Assembly: GCF_023638055.1 (NCBI RefSeq)
Contig: NZ_JAKRVY010000002.1
Span: 248,001 to 312,000, forward strand
Direction: 5' to 3'
Source of the DNA: Natranaeroarchaeum aerophilus
GTDB taxonomy: Archaea > Halobacteriota > Halobacteria > Halobacteriales > Natronoarchaeaceae
DNA length: 64,000 nucleotides
Shown: in pieces, positions 18,501 to 26,307 of the stretch
Layout: each line of letters begins with the position of its first letter
Position numbering within the stretch: position 1 is the stretch's first letter
Notes under the pieces: model-generated
Seen by the model: only the letters and a program-made list of their open reading frames with translations
What the model was told of the DNA's origin: nothing
Databases searched by the model: none
Made by a program: the position numbers and the translations under genes

Positions 18501-20644
18501 CAGTCGTCCATCTCGAACGAGCAGGGGGTCTCGCGGTGCTGTGGCGCGTATTTGAGGAACGTATCGTCGGCGTGCTGCTCGATTACAGTCCGGTGCGCTC
18601 GATAGGTTTCGATCGGCACGAGGTACTTGCCGATCGATTTCTGTACGCCCATTGCCGCCGAGGAGCCGTGAACGAGTTCCAGCGATTCCGTCACGTCGTC
18701 TGGCACCCGGCTCCTGAACGCTCGCAGGTCGTCGTCGCTGTAGACGACGACGTTCCCGCCGTCGACGTGGTCGACCAGATCGAACGTCTCAGGGCGATCT
18801 CCCTCTATCCGACGATGCTGGGGGAACGCGAACCGTTCGTACTCCGGAATATCGTCGTACTCCTGCCACTCGAAATCCTCCGGTGTCTGTTCGTCCCAGC
18901 CCCGTTCGTCGGAGACAAGAAACCGATGGTTCCCGGTTACTTTCAGATCGTGAGTGTTACCGCTCAGGTGATTGAGTTCGCCAAAGCGGTTCTCGTAGGC
19001 GTGGGTCTCGACGACCGGCTTGATCTCGCACTCGAACGTGTCCGGGTTCAGCGTGTACACTTCGTCGTCGACGTCCAGCTCGGTGATGTTTCGTGGGCCC
19101 TGCGGCGTCAATACATCGGTATCGCCGCTGAAACACTTCAGGTCCAGAACTGTGACATTTTCTTTAACGCCGGTAATCGGGTCGAAAACGGCTCCACCTT
19201 CGTAATCTTCTCCCTCGTGTTTGCCTTTTGATGGGAGCGCGAAGTTGCCATGGACCTTGTGTAGCACGTACATGTCCACCGCGTCACCGGGCGTCGGCGC
19301 GTCTTCGAGTTTACAGCCGACGAACGTGCGCACCTCGTCCCAGAACTCGACGATGTTCTGTTTGCGATCCAGTTCGACACAGAGTTCGACGTCCCGGAGG
19401 TTGTACTCCAGCAACTGCTCGGGGTCTTGCTCCCAGAGGTCGCCGATGTCGCCGGTGTATCGTTCCTTGCCGACCCCGAGTTCCTGCTCGCCGACGGCGT
19501 CGAGCCGGTAGGATTCGAGTTCGGTGAACTGCGTGCGCTTGTAGGCATAGAGCAGGTCGAAGACGACCCGGCCCTTGATGTCCGGGCCGCCCCAGCCGCC
19601 CGCCCAGACCTCGCCGACGCGGGAGAGGCGGTCGGAGGCGAGCCCGAGGTTTTCGAGTCGGTTAACCAGATACGGCGCGTCGAAATCTTCGAAGTTCCAC
19701 CCGGTCGTAACATCTGGGTCAGTTTCTTCGAGATAGTCCAGAAACGCCTCCAGCATCGCTTCCTCGCTGTCGAAACTCCGCACCTTGTAGTCGGCCTCGT
19801 CAGTGAGTGGGTCGTATCCTGCCAGCGCCTCCGGGGCGTCGACGCCGCCGACCGGCGCGTCGTACAGCCAGAGGATGTACTCGTCGTCGTAGGAGTCGTG
19901 GCTCGCCAGACAGATAATCGGCTGCTCGGCGTCGTCTGGTTCGGGGAAGCCGTGTCGGTCGTCGACCTCCAGGTCGAACGTGTTGACGCGCGGCGTTGCC
20001 GTCATCTCGGCCGCCTCGACTTCCTCGTGGGCGACGATCAGCGCGCCCTCCTCGTCCCGGCGCACGGGCACCTCGACGCCGCTTTGAATGTCCTTGTCGA
20101 TCAGGAACCGGTTTGGAAAGAGGATGTCGGCCTCGTAATGGTCGAAGTCATCACGAACCTCACCGACGTCCCGCGGCGTCCGGCCGTAGATCTTCGTGAG
20201 GTGCTCCCCGCGAATGCTCTCGAAGGGCTCGCCGTTCTCGCCAGTCTCGTCGGAGTCGACCAGGCCGTCGTACTCCTCTTCAGGTGGGCGTTCGAGGGAG
20301 TCTGTTGGGGCATAGAAGTACGGCTGGAAGCCGAGCACTCTGACGTGATGTGGGTCGTCGTCCTCGTCTCGGCCGAACACGTTGATGATGGGTCGCTCGT
20401 GTTGTCCTCTCCCCGCGATCGTGTAGTCGATCTGCATCACGGAGAGCCGGATCGTCTCGGTCGGTTCGCCGTATCGAGCATCGAGACCGTCCCGCGTCGG
20501 GTCGATCGTTTCGATCCCGCTTCCGTCGCCGTCGCCGGCTACGGCCCGGGCTTCCGCGGCGAGATCCCGCTCGCCGTCGCTGGAGGACGAGTCATCCTCC
20601 CCCGAACCGAACTCGGCAAGTCCCGTCTGCCCGTCGTCAGTCAT
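15557..20644 (-). CDS. polB: Family B DNA polymerase with two inteins
   Basis: 1695-residue precursor; removing two inteins leaves a 939-residue polymerase, normal for archaeal PolB. Replicative or repair DNA synthesis with 3'-5' proofreading. Exonuclease motifs: NTFDLEVDD (221-229), GWNFEDFDAPYL (315-326), YNLRDVEL (414-421). Polymerase motif A is split as DLK (501-503) | intein 1 | SLYP (906); motif B as KVIMN (988-992) | intein 2 | SLYGVLGW (1347); motif C is AYGDTDS (1391-1397), intact. Both insertions sit exactly before an active-site serine, so the polymerase is inactive until both splice. The C-terminus GQEQTGLGGFM resembles a PIP-box (Q-x-x-[LG]-x-x-F) for PCNA binding. The start follows a 115 bp gap shared with the divergent MaoC gene. 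Confidence 0.97.
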   Translation of the reverse strand: MTDDGQTGLAEFGSGEDDSSSSDGERDLAAEARAVAGDGDGSGIETIDPTRDGLDARYGEPTETIRLSVMQIDYTIAGRGQHERPIINVFGRDEDDDPHHVRVLGFQPYFYAPTDSLERPPEEEYDGLVDSDETGENGEPFESIRGEHLTKIYGRTPRDVGEVRDDFDHYEADILFPNRFLIDKDIQSGVEVPVRRDEEGALIVAHEEVEAAEMTATPRVNTFDLEVDDRHGFPEPDDAEQPIICLASHDSYDDEYILWLYDAPVGGVDAPEALAGYDPLTDEADYKVRSFDSEEAMLEAFLDYLEETDPDVTTGWNFEDFDAPYLVNRLENLGLASDRLSRVGEVWAGGWGGPDIKGRVVFDLLYAYKRTQFTELESYRLDAVGEQELGVGKERYTGDIGDLWEQDPEQLLEYNLRDVELCVELDRKQNIVEFWDEVRTFVGCKLEDAPTPGDAVDMYVLHKVHGNFALPSKGKHEGEDYEGGAVFDPITGVKENVTVLDLKCFSGDTDVLTPQGPRNITELDVDDEVYTLNPDTFECEIKPVVETHAYENRFGELNHLSGNTHDLKVTGNHRFLVSDERGWDEQTPEDFEWQEYDDIPEYERFAFPQHRRIEGDRPETFDLVDHVDGGNVVVYSDDDLRAFRSRVPDDVTESLELVHGSSAAMGVQKSIGKYLVPIETYRAHRTVIEQHADDTFLKYAPQHRETPCSFEMDDWLSLLGWYVTEGSADRAAGRVTIHQSDPDGREAIRSLLDRMGINYNTDDRGINISNQYLLNWLEDNCGDGYATKQLPAWVFDLDGELLEGLLETMIRGDGSRTESGLGKFWTKSDRLKDAAVDLAVRCGHKPTASKQDDGTWYVSVGKRGSFKKETNATVEDHDGDVYCITAKDNHAVLAGRNGNFQWVGQSLYPMCMVTTNASPETKVDPDEYGDETYRAPNGTHFRKEPDGIIREMVDELLTERENKKELRNEHDPDSEAYARYDQQQGAVKVIMNCFTPDTDVLTPRGVENIRDLDIGDEVYSIDPDTLEMERKPVVETHEYPEYRGELVDIETSKIDLSVTPNHRTLVRKNDRNGITEDDWGFVEAGDLYECCNYEMPYDWDFDHESCLNDMIDLEELVRRHTNTPLTATDGGTKLAAKYGSPNVTRRISTDSFLELMAWYIAEGNVYEADTANYRIKIAQEDSKNLEHIESLIDSVADYHYVNNGRSVSFSSRVLADLLRELCGSGSKKKRIPEMVFKASKERKEEFLDVLIEGDGDRQKNSWRYSTTSKQLRDDVLRLCTHLGLTASYSRDSDTWRIYCTENGKNSFRMHRSGSRSTAENGVYCVTVADNNTLLAGRNGTFQNVGNSLYGVLGWDRFRLYDKEMGAAVTATGREVIEHTEDAANEAGHEVAYGDTDSVMLEIGHVQPDDVEADVVVTDSMRESHPEMSEEELESLAATIEKGYELEEQINGSYDEFALDQLNAEHHRFQIEFEKLYRRFFQAGKKKRYAGHIVWKEGKDVDDIDITGFEYQRSDIAQITKEVQLEVITRIVRGEDIEDVKTYVHDIIQEVQAGEVSLDEIGIPGGIGKKLDNYDTDTAQVRGAKYANELLGTNFSSGSKPKRVYLKKVHPDYFERMEREEGFDPQTDLLYGEFKRDPDVICFEYDDQIPEEFEIDYDKMLDKTLKGPIERVLEALDISWSEVKSGQEQTGLGGFM
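16607..17668 (-). other. Intein 2 in PolB motif B (LAGLIDADG endonuclease type)
   Basis: Residues 993-1346 (354 aa) of the precursor. It begins CFTPDTDVLTPRGVENI and ends TLLAGRNGTFQNVGN before Ser+1 of SLYG. Block B is SVTPNHRTL with the T-x-x-H core. Endonuclease motifs are ELMAWYIAEGNVY (about 1154) and FLDVLIEGDGDR (about 1246), a DOD pair, so it may still home. The penultimate residue is Gly instead of the usual His. Base composition is visibly AT-richer than intein 1 and the extein, consistent with separate, later acquisition. Confidence 0.93.
17930..19135 (-). other. Intein 1 in PolB motif A (LAGLIDADG endonuclease type, C-terminal Gln)
   Basis: Residues 504-905 (402 aa). It begins CFSGDTDVLTPQGPRNI and ends AVLAGRNGNFQWVGQ before Ser+1 of SLYP. 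Block B is KVTGNHRFL. DOD motifs are LLGWYVTEGSADR (about 718) and LLETMIRGDGSR (about 805). It is clearly related to intein 2 at both ends. The last residue is Gln in place of the canonical Asn and the penultimate is Gly in place of His; Gln-ending inteins are known, but cyclise differently and often slowly. Confidence 0.94.
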
Positions 20645-20759
20645 GTCCGTTCGGTAGGTCGCCCTCCGTTAAAAACCACCGTCATCCACGGCTCCGGACC
20701 CACCGATCGCCCGGGTGAGTGGGCGATGGGCTTTAGTCGACACTGGATGACGATAGCGT

Positions 20760-21224
20760 ATGACGGGCCGATACTACGAGGAGTTCGAGGTCGGCGAGCG
20801 GATCGTCCACGAGAAACGGCGCACGATCAGCGAGAGCGACAACCAGCGGTTCTGTGACCTGACGATGAACCAGCAGCCGCTCCACCTCGACGCCGAGTTC
20901 GCAGAGGGGACGGAGTTCGGCGAGCGTGTCGTCAACGGTCTCTACACGATGAGTCTCGCCGTCGGATTGACGATCCCCGAAACGACTGACGGAACGATCG
21001 TGGCGAACCTCTCGTATGACGATGTCGAACACCCTGCACCAGTGTTTCACGGCGATACGATACGGGCCGAGACGACCGTGACGGGCAAACGGGAGACCAG
21101 CGACGGCGAGCGCGGCGTCGTCACGATGGCTGTGGAGGTGTTCAACGGGGACGACGAGGTGGTCTGTCGGTTCGATCGGACGGTGCTCTCGGAGAAGCGA
21201 CCGGGAGATATCGACGCGTCGTGA
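20760..21224 (+). CDS. MaoC-like (R)-enoyl-CoA hydratase
   Basis: 154 residues, single hot-dog domain. The family hydratase motif is visible around NQQPLHLDAEFAEGTEFGERVVNGLYTMSL (residues 38-67), where the D-x-x-x-x-x-H and G-x-x-x-x-G spacing supports acyl-CoA hydration. Likely role is hydration of enoyl-CoA in fatty-acid, polyhydroxyalkanoate or C5-CoA metabolism; the exact substrate is not determined. It is divergent from polB. A TATA-like CTTTAGTC at 20731-20738 is centred about 25 bp before the ATG, so the mRNA is probably leaderless. Confidence 0.85.
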   Translation: MTGRYYEEFEVGERIVHEKRRTISESDNQRFCDLTMNQQPLHLDAEFAEGTEFGERVVNGLYTMSLAVGLTIPETTDGTIVANLSYDDVEHPAPVFHGDTIRAETTVTGKRETSDGERGVVTMAVEVFNGDDEVVCRFDRTVLSEKRPGDIDAS

Positions 21225-21361
21225 AACCGTGGGTCACGGCCGAACCGTCAAATTTCGTCGCGTTGTCCAAATGTATCTCACCGTTTACTGAAAGGAATGG
21301 AATTAATGAAGTAATCATTCACCATAATTGTTATCAGTCCGTGGTCTAACTGGGTGGTACA

Positions 21362-24244
21362 GTGCAACGAAGAACATTCATCACCAGTCTCGCGGCAATC
21401 ACCGGTGCGGCGGCTACCGGCGTGCCAGCCGCGGCGGACCACACGGAGAACCGATCGGAGCTCGATCTGGAGACAGACGACGGCTCCCATCACCCTGGCC
21501 CACCGCGGTTTACCCATACTGGCCGCGGGTTCGTGAACCCGAACTTCGACGAGGAGAACATCCGTGATGACCTCGCGCCGCGAAACCCCGACGGCGACGC
21601 CGAATACGAGTGGTCGGTCGTCGACGCCCCATCCGGCTCGTCCGCAACGCCGACTGACGCCGCTGTTGCCGAGTTCGAACCGGACGTTCCCGGTGAGTAC
21701 ACGCTCGAACTCGACGCGCCCGACGGGACGCACGAGCTGACCGTCCGCGTGTTCCCCGAGGAAGACGAAGATGACCCGCGTCCGCGCGTTGATCTCGATG
21801 CCGAAGTCGTCGAGGGACAGGTGCTGCTTTCGGCGAACGCGATGGCCCCCGACCGTGAGGACATCATCGACGAGCAGGTCGACGTGGAGTTCTACGTCGA
21901 CGATCGGGACAAAGACGTGCTCGCAGGCGACGGAACAGTCTCCGCCTCAGCGATCACCGAACCAGTCCGGATCCATGCGGTTGCTGTCGGCGACCGCCAT
22001 TCTGTGTCCGACATGATCAAGCTCGTTCCCGAGGGTGACGAGCTACACGTCGAACACCCATACAAAGCGCCCGACTGGGTCGAAAACTCGATTATCTACT
22101 CTATCTTCACGCGGCGCTTCCCCGAACAGCAACTCGAAGACGGTACGATCGTCGGCGAGACACCCGGCTTCGACGACATCGCTGACCGACTCGACCATCT
22201 CGACGAACTCGGCGTCGACGTCCTGTGGATGACGCCCTTTGTCCCGACCGACCGCGGGTACGGTACTTCGGAGGCACTCGGCGGCCCCCACGGCTACCAC
22301 AAGACCGACTACTTCGACGTGGACCCGGATCTGGGGACGATGGAGGACTTCGAGAACATGGTCGAGGAGGCCCACAACCGCGACATCAAGGTGGTCTTCG
22401 ATCTCGTCATCAACCACGCCTCGGAGAACCATCCGTTCTTCCAGGCGGCGCTCGATCCGAGCCACGATCAACACGAGAAGTACTACGACTGGTTCCGCTG
22501 GGACGAGGACGGCAATCGCGAGGCGTACTACGGCTGGGACGGGATTCCGAACCTTGATCACGAAAACCCCGAAGTCCGGCAGTGGTGTCTCGACGTCGTC
22601 GACTTCTGGGCACCGAAAGTGGACGGGTTCCGCTCCGACATCGCGTGGGGCGTTCCTAACCACTTCTGGAAGGAGATCTACCAGCGGGTCACCGAGTACG
22701 ACTCCGACTTCTTCATGCTCGACGAGACGCTGCCCTACGCAGAGGAGTTCGGTGCAGGCGGCTTCGACGTCCACTACGACAATCACCTGCACGGCGCGCT
22801 TGGCGCTGCCGCCGAGGGAACGGCCGAGGAGATCCTCGAAGCCTACGAGGACCGGTTCCGGAACGGCGCACATCCCGAGTCGCTGTTCATGCAGTACATC
22901 GAGAACCACGACACGGACCGGTATCTCGAACAGCACGGCTTCATGGCACAGCTGGCTGCCGGGACGGCGACGTTCACCCTCCCCGGCGTCCCGATGATCT
23001 ACTACGGGCAGGAGACCGGCCTGACCGACTGGCGCGAACCGATGAACTGGGGCGACTTCGACGAGAACATGCTGGAGTTCTACCAGCAGCTCGTCGACCT
23101 GCGCAAATCCCATCCGGCGCTCCAGCATCGCGCCCGCGTCGAGCGGATCGACTACGAGGCCGATTCGGACTCCACCCTCGCGTACGCACGCTACGATCCC
23201 GAGACGGACCGACGCGTCGTCGTGCTGCTTGATTTCAGTGACGACTCACAGACCGTCCGGATCGGCGACTACGTCGAATCGGAAAACCTCATCACTGGCG
23301 ACGATGCCGGGCTCGACGTCAACGAGCAACACGACTACATCGAGGTTGACGTCGCGACGGGGATCGTCCTCGAAGCGGACGAACCGACCGACTTCAGCCT
23401 GCCCGGCAACGTCATCGCGGAGTTCGAACAGCCCGAAGGAACCGACTTCGGCCCTGGCAACTACACCTACCCCGCTACCGAAGAGATTCCCGAGGGCGAG
23501 TTCGATCTCGCGGGCGTTGCCATCGAAGAAACCGACGAGACGTTCCGCTTCGAGTTCGAGTTCCACAACGAGGTGTCGAACCCGTGGGACAACGACAGCG
23601 GCGTCTCACACCAGCACATCCAGGTGTACCTCAACGATCCGGACGCAGAGGGCGGGGCATCGGAGGCTCGAACCGGCGTCAACGCCGAGTTCGCCGCCCC
23701 CTACCAGCACGTTCTGACTGCCGGCCCGGGCGAGCACACCGTCTACGATGCCGACGGAGACATCGTCGGTGAAGAGGGCGACTACAACTACGACCCCGAG
23801 GAGGCTCCCAACACCATCGTCGTCGAGTTCGAGAAGCACGCGATCGATTACCTGCCCGAAGCTGGCATGGCCGTGACCGTCATGAGCTACGACGGCTACG
23901 GCGACGGCGGCGTTCGTGCGGTCGAATCCGAGGCCAGCGAGTGGCAGTTCGGCGGCGCGGAACACGGCACGGCCCCGAACGTCATCGACCTGCTAACCGC
24001 CGAGGACGTCGACAACGAGGACGCACTCGCGTACGACGAGGATAGCCACGCACAGCTCCCCTACGTCGCGCTCGGTGACGAGGAGATTGACGAGGAAGAC
24101 GGAGAGGGCGAAGACGACGACGCTGATGACGAAGATGACGGACTGCCCGGCTTTGGCGTTGCCGCCGGTGCGGCGGGCGTCGCAGGCGGAGCGGTTTACG
24201 CCGCGAACCGCGTGCTCGGTGCCGAAGAGAACGCAGAGGAGTGA
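21362..24244 (+). CDS. Secreted GH13 alpha-amylase with glucodextranase-like C-terminal domain
   Basis: 960 residues from a GTG. A Tat signal (QRRTFITSLAAITGAAATGVPAAA) is followed by an acidic linker, beta-rich N-terminal domains to about residue 235, and a GH13 barrel (about 240-640): GFRSD contains the nucleophile D426, MLDETLP the acid/base E455 and IENHD the transition-state D517. Residues about 690-880 resemble the glucodextranase C-terminal (DOMON-like) carbohydrate-binding module. After an Asp/Glu-rich spacer, LPGFG plus a short hydrophobic segment (about 928-952) resembles PGF-CTERM, but ends in an acidic rather than basic tail. It should hydrolyse starch-like alpha-1,4-glucans outside the cell. 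An SD-like GGGTGG precedes the start. Confidence 0.92.
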   Translation: MQRRTFITSLAAITGAAATGVPAAADHTENRSELDLETDDGSHHPGPPRFTHTGRGFVNPNFDEENIRDDLAPRNPDGDAEYEWSVVDAPSGSSATPTDAAVAEFEPDVPGEYTLELDAPDGTHELTVRVFPEEDEDDPRPRVDLDAEVVEGQVLLSANAMAPDREDIIDEQVDVEFYVDDRDKDVLAGDGTVSASAITEPVRIHAVAVGDRHSVSDMIKLVPEGDELHVEHPYKAPDWVENSIIYSIFTRRFPEQQLEDGTIVGETPGFDDIADRLDHLDELGVDVLWMTPFVPTDRGYGTSEALGGPHGYHKTDYFDVDPDLGTMEDFENMVEEAHNRDIKVVFDLVINHASENHPFFQAALDPSHDQHEKYYDWFRWDEDGNREAYYGWDGIPNLDHENPEVRQWCLDVVDFWAPKVDGFRSDIAWGVPNHFWKEIYQRVTEYDSDFFMLDETLPYAEEFGAGGFDVHYDNHLHGALGAAAEGTAEEILEAYEDRFRNGAHPESLFMQYIENHDTDRYLEQHGFMAQLAAGTATFTLPGVPMIYYGQETGLTDWREPMNWGDFDENMLEFYQQLVDLRKSHPALQHRARVERIDYEADSDSTLAYARYDPETDRRVVVLLDFSDDSQTVRIGDYVESENLITGDDAGLDVNEQHDYIEVDVATGIVLEADEPTDFSLPGNVIAEFEQPEGTDFGPGNYTYPATEEIPEGEFDLAGVAIEETDETFRFEFEFHNEVSNPWDNDSGVSHQHIQVYLNDPDAEGGASEARTGVNAEFAAPYQHVLTAGPGEHTVYDADGDIVGEEGDYNYDPEEAPNTIVVEFEKHAIDYLPEAGMAVTVMSYDGYGDGGVRAVESEASEWQFGGAEHGTAPNVIDLLTAEDVDNEDALAYDEDSHAQLPYVALGDEEIDEEDGEGEDDDADDEDDGLPGFGVAAGAAGVAGGAVYAANRVLGAEENAEE

Positions 24245-24280
24245 GAGCGTCGGTTCCTCGTTTCGCCGCGAATTCTTCTT

Positions 24281-24883
24281 TCAGTGGACGCCAGTCGTCG
24301 TGACCGTCGCCGCCGACGAGCCATCGCTGTACCAGTAATCGAGCGGTTCACCCCACGCCACAGGAGGAATCTCGTCGTCGCCGTCGTCTGCTGCCTCGAC
24401 CTCCCGTCGGAGATCCTGCGCATCGAAATCCGGTTCGCGGGAGAGCCGTTCGACCAGTCCGGGCGTGACGGCGATTCGGCACTTGTCCGGCTGTCTCACC
24501 CAGGTGTCCTCGCCCTGGACGAGATGGATATCGTAGTTCCGGACGTGGGTATCGGTGTACTCCGGATGGACCGCTTCGAGAACGCCCGCGGCGATCCGGT
24601 AGCCCGTCGCACGGTCGGGTTCCTCGTCGGTCTCCAGTGGGACTTCGACAATTGGGACCACGATCGGGTCGCCGTCTCGATGCGTATTCACCTCTGGCGT
24701 CTTGTGGACGCTCGGTGGTTCCGCAACGAGATCCGCGTCCCGATCCAGTGATACTGTCTCCAGTGCGGACTGTGCGGCCTTCGTCGATTCCGAGGTCGTG
24801 TCCCAGTCCGGAACGTATATGACGAGAACGATCAGGATCAACAGGAGTACGACGCCACCAGCGATCAATATACTGGTTGTCAT
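24281..24883 (-). CDS. Membrane-anchored acidic protein of unknown function
   Basis: 200 residues. An N-terminal helix (SILIAGGVVLLLILIVLVIY, 4-23) anchors an acidic soluble domain. Conserved-looking stretches include DGDPIVVPIVEVPLETD (about 70-86) and VRQPDKCRIAVTPGLVERLS (about 128-147), but I do not recognise the family. It is divergent from the ComEC-like lipoprotein gene, sharing a 114 bp intergenic region with an inverted repeat, so the two may be co-regulated. Confidence 0.7.
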   Translation of the reverse strand: MTTSILIAGGVVLLLILIVLVIYVPDWDTTSESTKAAQSALETVSLDRDADLVAEPPSVHKTPEVNTHRDGDPIVVPIVEVPLETDEEPDRATGYRIAAGVLEAVHPEYTDTHVRNYDIHLVQGEDTWVRQPDKCRIAVTPGLVERLSREPDFDAQDLRREVEAADDGDDEIPPVAWGEPLDYWYSDGSSAATVTTTGVH

Positions 24884-24939
24884 GGTGCGGTATTTACTCG
24901 ATCAGGATATAATTCCTTTGTAGTCACACGAAAAAGCAA

Positions 24940-24974
24940 CGTCTCTGAAATCGAGAGACGCCCGGACGTTTATG
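24940..24974 (+). promoter_or_regulatory. Inverted repeat and TATA box of ComEC-like gene
   Basis: CGTCTCT (24940-24946) and AGAGACG (24954-24960) form a perfect 7 bp inverted repeat over a 7 base spacer. TTTATG at 24969-24974 is centred about 26 bp before the ATG at 24998, predicting a leaderless mRNA. The repeat ends 8 bp upstream of the TATA box, in the position of the BRE, where a regulator would affect TFB binding. Confidence 0.45.
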
Positions 24975-24997
24975 CGACAGAGGACTCTTAAAAGGGT

Positions 24998-26032
24998 ATG
25001 CGCCGCGCGCTTCTCGTCGTCTGCGTCAGCCTCCTGCTCGTCACGGCAGGCTGTGTCGGCGACATCCCCGTCGATGCAGCCGATGATGAACAGACCGCGT
25101 CCCTCGGCGATACCGAGGATGAAGCGACCGAACCACTCGACGACGCTGTCGAACTCCACCACATCGACGTCGGACAGGGCGACGCAACTCTGCTGATCGA
25201 ACCGGGTGGGGAAACCATGCTGATCGACACCGGAGACTGGCGACAGGACGGCGAAGAGGTCCTCGCCTATCTCGACGAACAGGATGTCGAGCGGATCGAT
25301 CACCTCGTGGCGACCCACGGCCACGCCGACCACATCGGCGGCCACGAGGCCGTGATCGATCACTACGAGCAGGAGGGTGGCGGGATCGGCACCGCCTACG
25401 ATAGCGGCGTGGCTCACACCTCACAGACGTACGAACGGTATCTCGACGCCATCGAGCGCCACGATGTCGACCTCCGACTCGTCGAGGACGGCGATAGCTT
25501 CGCGTTCGGCGAGACGACCGTCGAAGTGTACAACCCACCTGCAGGCGATTCAGGTACTGATCTTCACGAGAACAGCGTCGCGCTGTCGGTCGAAATCGGC
25601 GGGACGAGCTATCTAACGACCGGCGACGCCGAGCGTGACGCCGAACAACGGATGGTCGATGCACACGGGGATGAACTCGACGCAGAGATCTATCAGGCCG
25701 GCCATCACGGCTCCTCGACCAGCTCGACCGAGCCGTTCCTCGATGCCGTCGAGCCCGAGGTCGCAGTGATCTCCAGCGCGCTCGATAGCCAGTATGGCCA
25801 CCCCCACGACGAGGTCATGGAGTCGTTTGCCGACCGTGACATCGAAACCTACTGGACCGGCGTCCACGGCGATGTCGTTGTCTATACCGATGGCGAGGAG
25901 ACGACCGTCACGGCCGAACACGAAGAGACCACCGACCCGGATGAGTTGGTAGAACACAAGCCCGAGGACGACAGTAGTGCGATCGCTCCACCCGACACTC
26001 AAGCCCCTGTCGCGCCTATGATCCACCGATGA
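24998..26032 (+). CDS. ComEC-like metallo-beta-lactamase-fold lipoprotein
   Basis: 344 residues. A lipoprotein signal LLLVTAGC (lipobox Cys near residue 20) is followed by an acidic linker and a metallo-hydrolase domain: HHIDVGQGDATLL (about 51), the metal motif THGHADHIGGHEA (about 106), GTSYLTTGDAE, and YQAGHHGSSTSS near 230. These match the soluble C-terminal domain of ComEC/Rec2, which degrades one DNA strand or other phosphodiesters, but the ComEC transmembrane channel is absent. It would act on the outer face of the membrane. The stop overlaps the start of the DUF3006 gene (ATGA), indicating coupling. Confidence 0.85.
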   Translation: MRRALLVVCVSLLLVTAGCVGDIPVDAADDEQTASLGDTEDEATEPLDDAVELHHIDVGQGDATLLIEPGGETMLIDTGDWRQDGEEVLAYLDEQDVERIDHLVATHGHADHIGGHEAVIDHYEQEGGGIGTAYDSGVAHTSQTYERYLDAIERHDVDLRLVEDGDSFAFGETTVEVYNPPAGDSGTDLHENSVALSVEIGGTSYLTTGDAERDAEQRMVDAHGDELDAEIYQAGHHGSSTSSTEPFLDAVEPEVAVISSALDSQYGHPHDEVMESFADRDIETYWTGVHGDVVVYTDGEETTVTAEHEETTDPDELVEHKPEDDSSAIAPPDTQAPVAPMIHR

Positions 26033-26307
26033 GTGAAACGTACGATGCCGTCCTCGACCGGATCGTCGATGGCGAACACGCAACACTCCTGCTCGAAGCC
26101 GACGATGCAGTCGTCGACGAGTACGTGATAGACGTGATGGAGGTGCCCGAGGACGGACGTCACGAGGGGGCGGTGTTTCACGCCGTCGTCAGGGATGAGC
26201 GGATCGCCGAGCTCACGTATCGGCAAGAAGAGACGACGAAGCGAACGGAGAACGCACAGGATCGGCTCGATCGACTCTCTCGGCCACTCTCGGATGAGGA
26301 GAACTAG
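26029..26307 (+). CDS. DUF3006 family small acidic protein
   Basis: 92 residues. The sequence YDAVLDRIVDGEHATLLLEA (5-24) and DEYVIDVMEVPEDGRHEG resembles DUF3006, a small beta-barrel-like family often encoded beside ComEC-like MBL proteins in bacteria and archaea. It overlaps the MBL gene by 4 bp (ATGA), so both are made together. Function is unknown; a regulatory or accessory partner of the MBL protein is an inference. Its stop codon overlaps the converging MBL gene stop by four bases (CTAG). Confidence 0.78.
   Translation: MSETYDAVLDRIVDGEHATLLLEADDAVVDEYVIDVMEVPEDGRHEGAVFHAVVRDERIAELTYRQEETTKRTENAQDRLDRLSRPLSDEEN

Noticed and set aside
19427-20857. 476-codon plus-strand frame opposite polB
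   Set aside because: It is antisense to conserved exonuclease motifs of polB; open frames on the opposite strand are common in high-GC DNA and its translation shows no family pattern.
22043-23128. 361-codon minus-strand frame opposite the amylase
   Set aside because: Antisense to catalytic motifs; no recognisable protein features.
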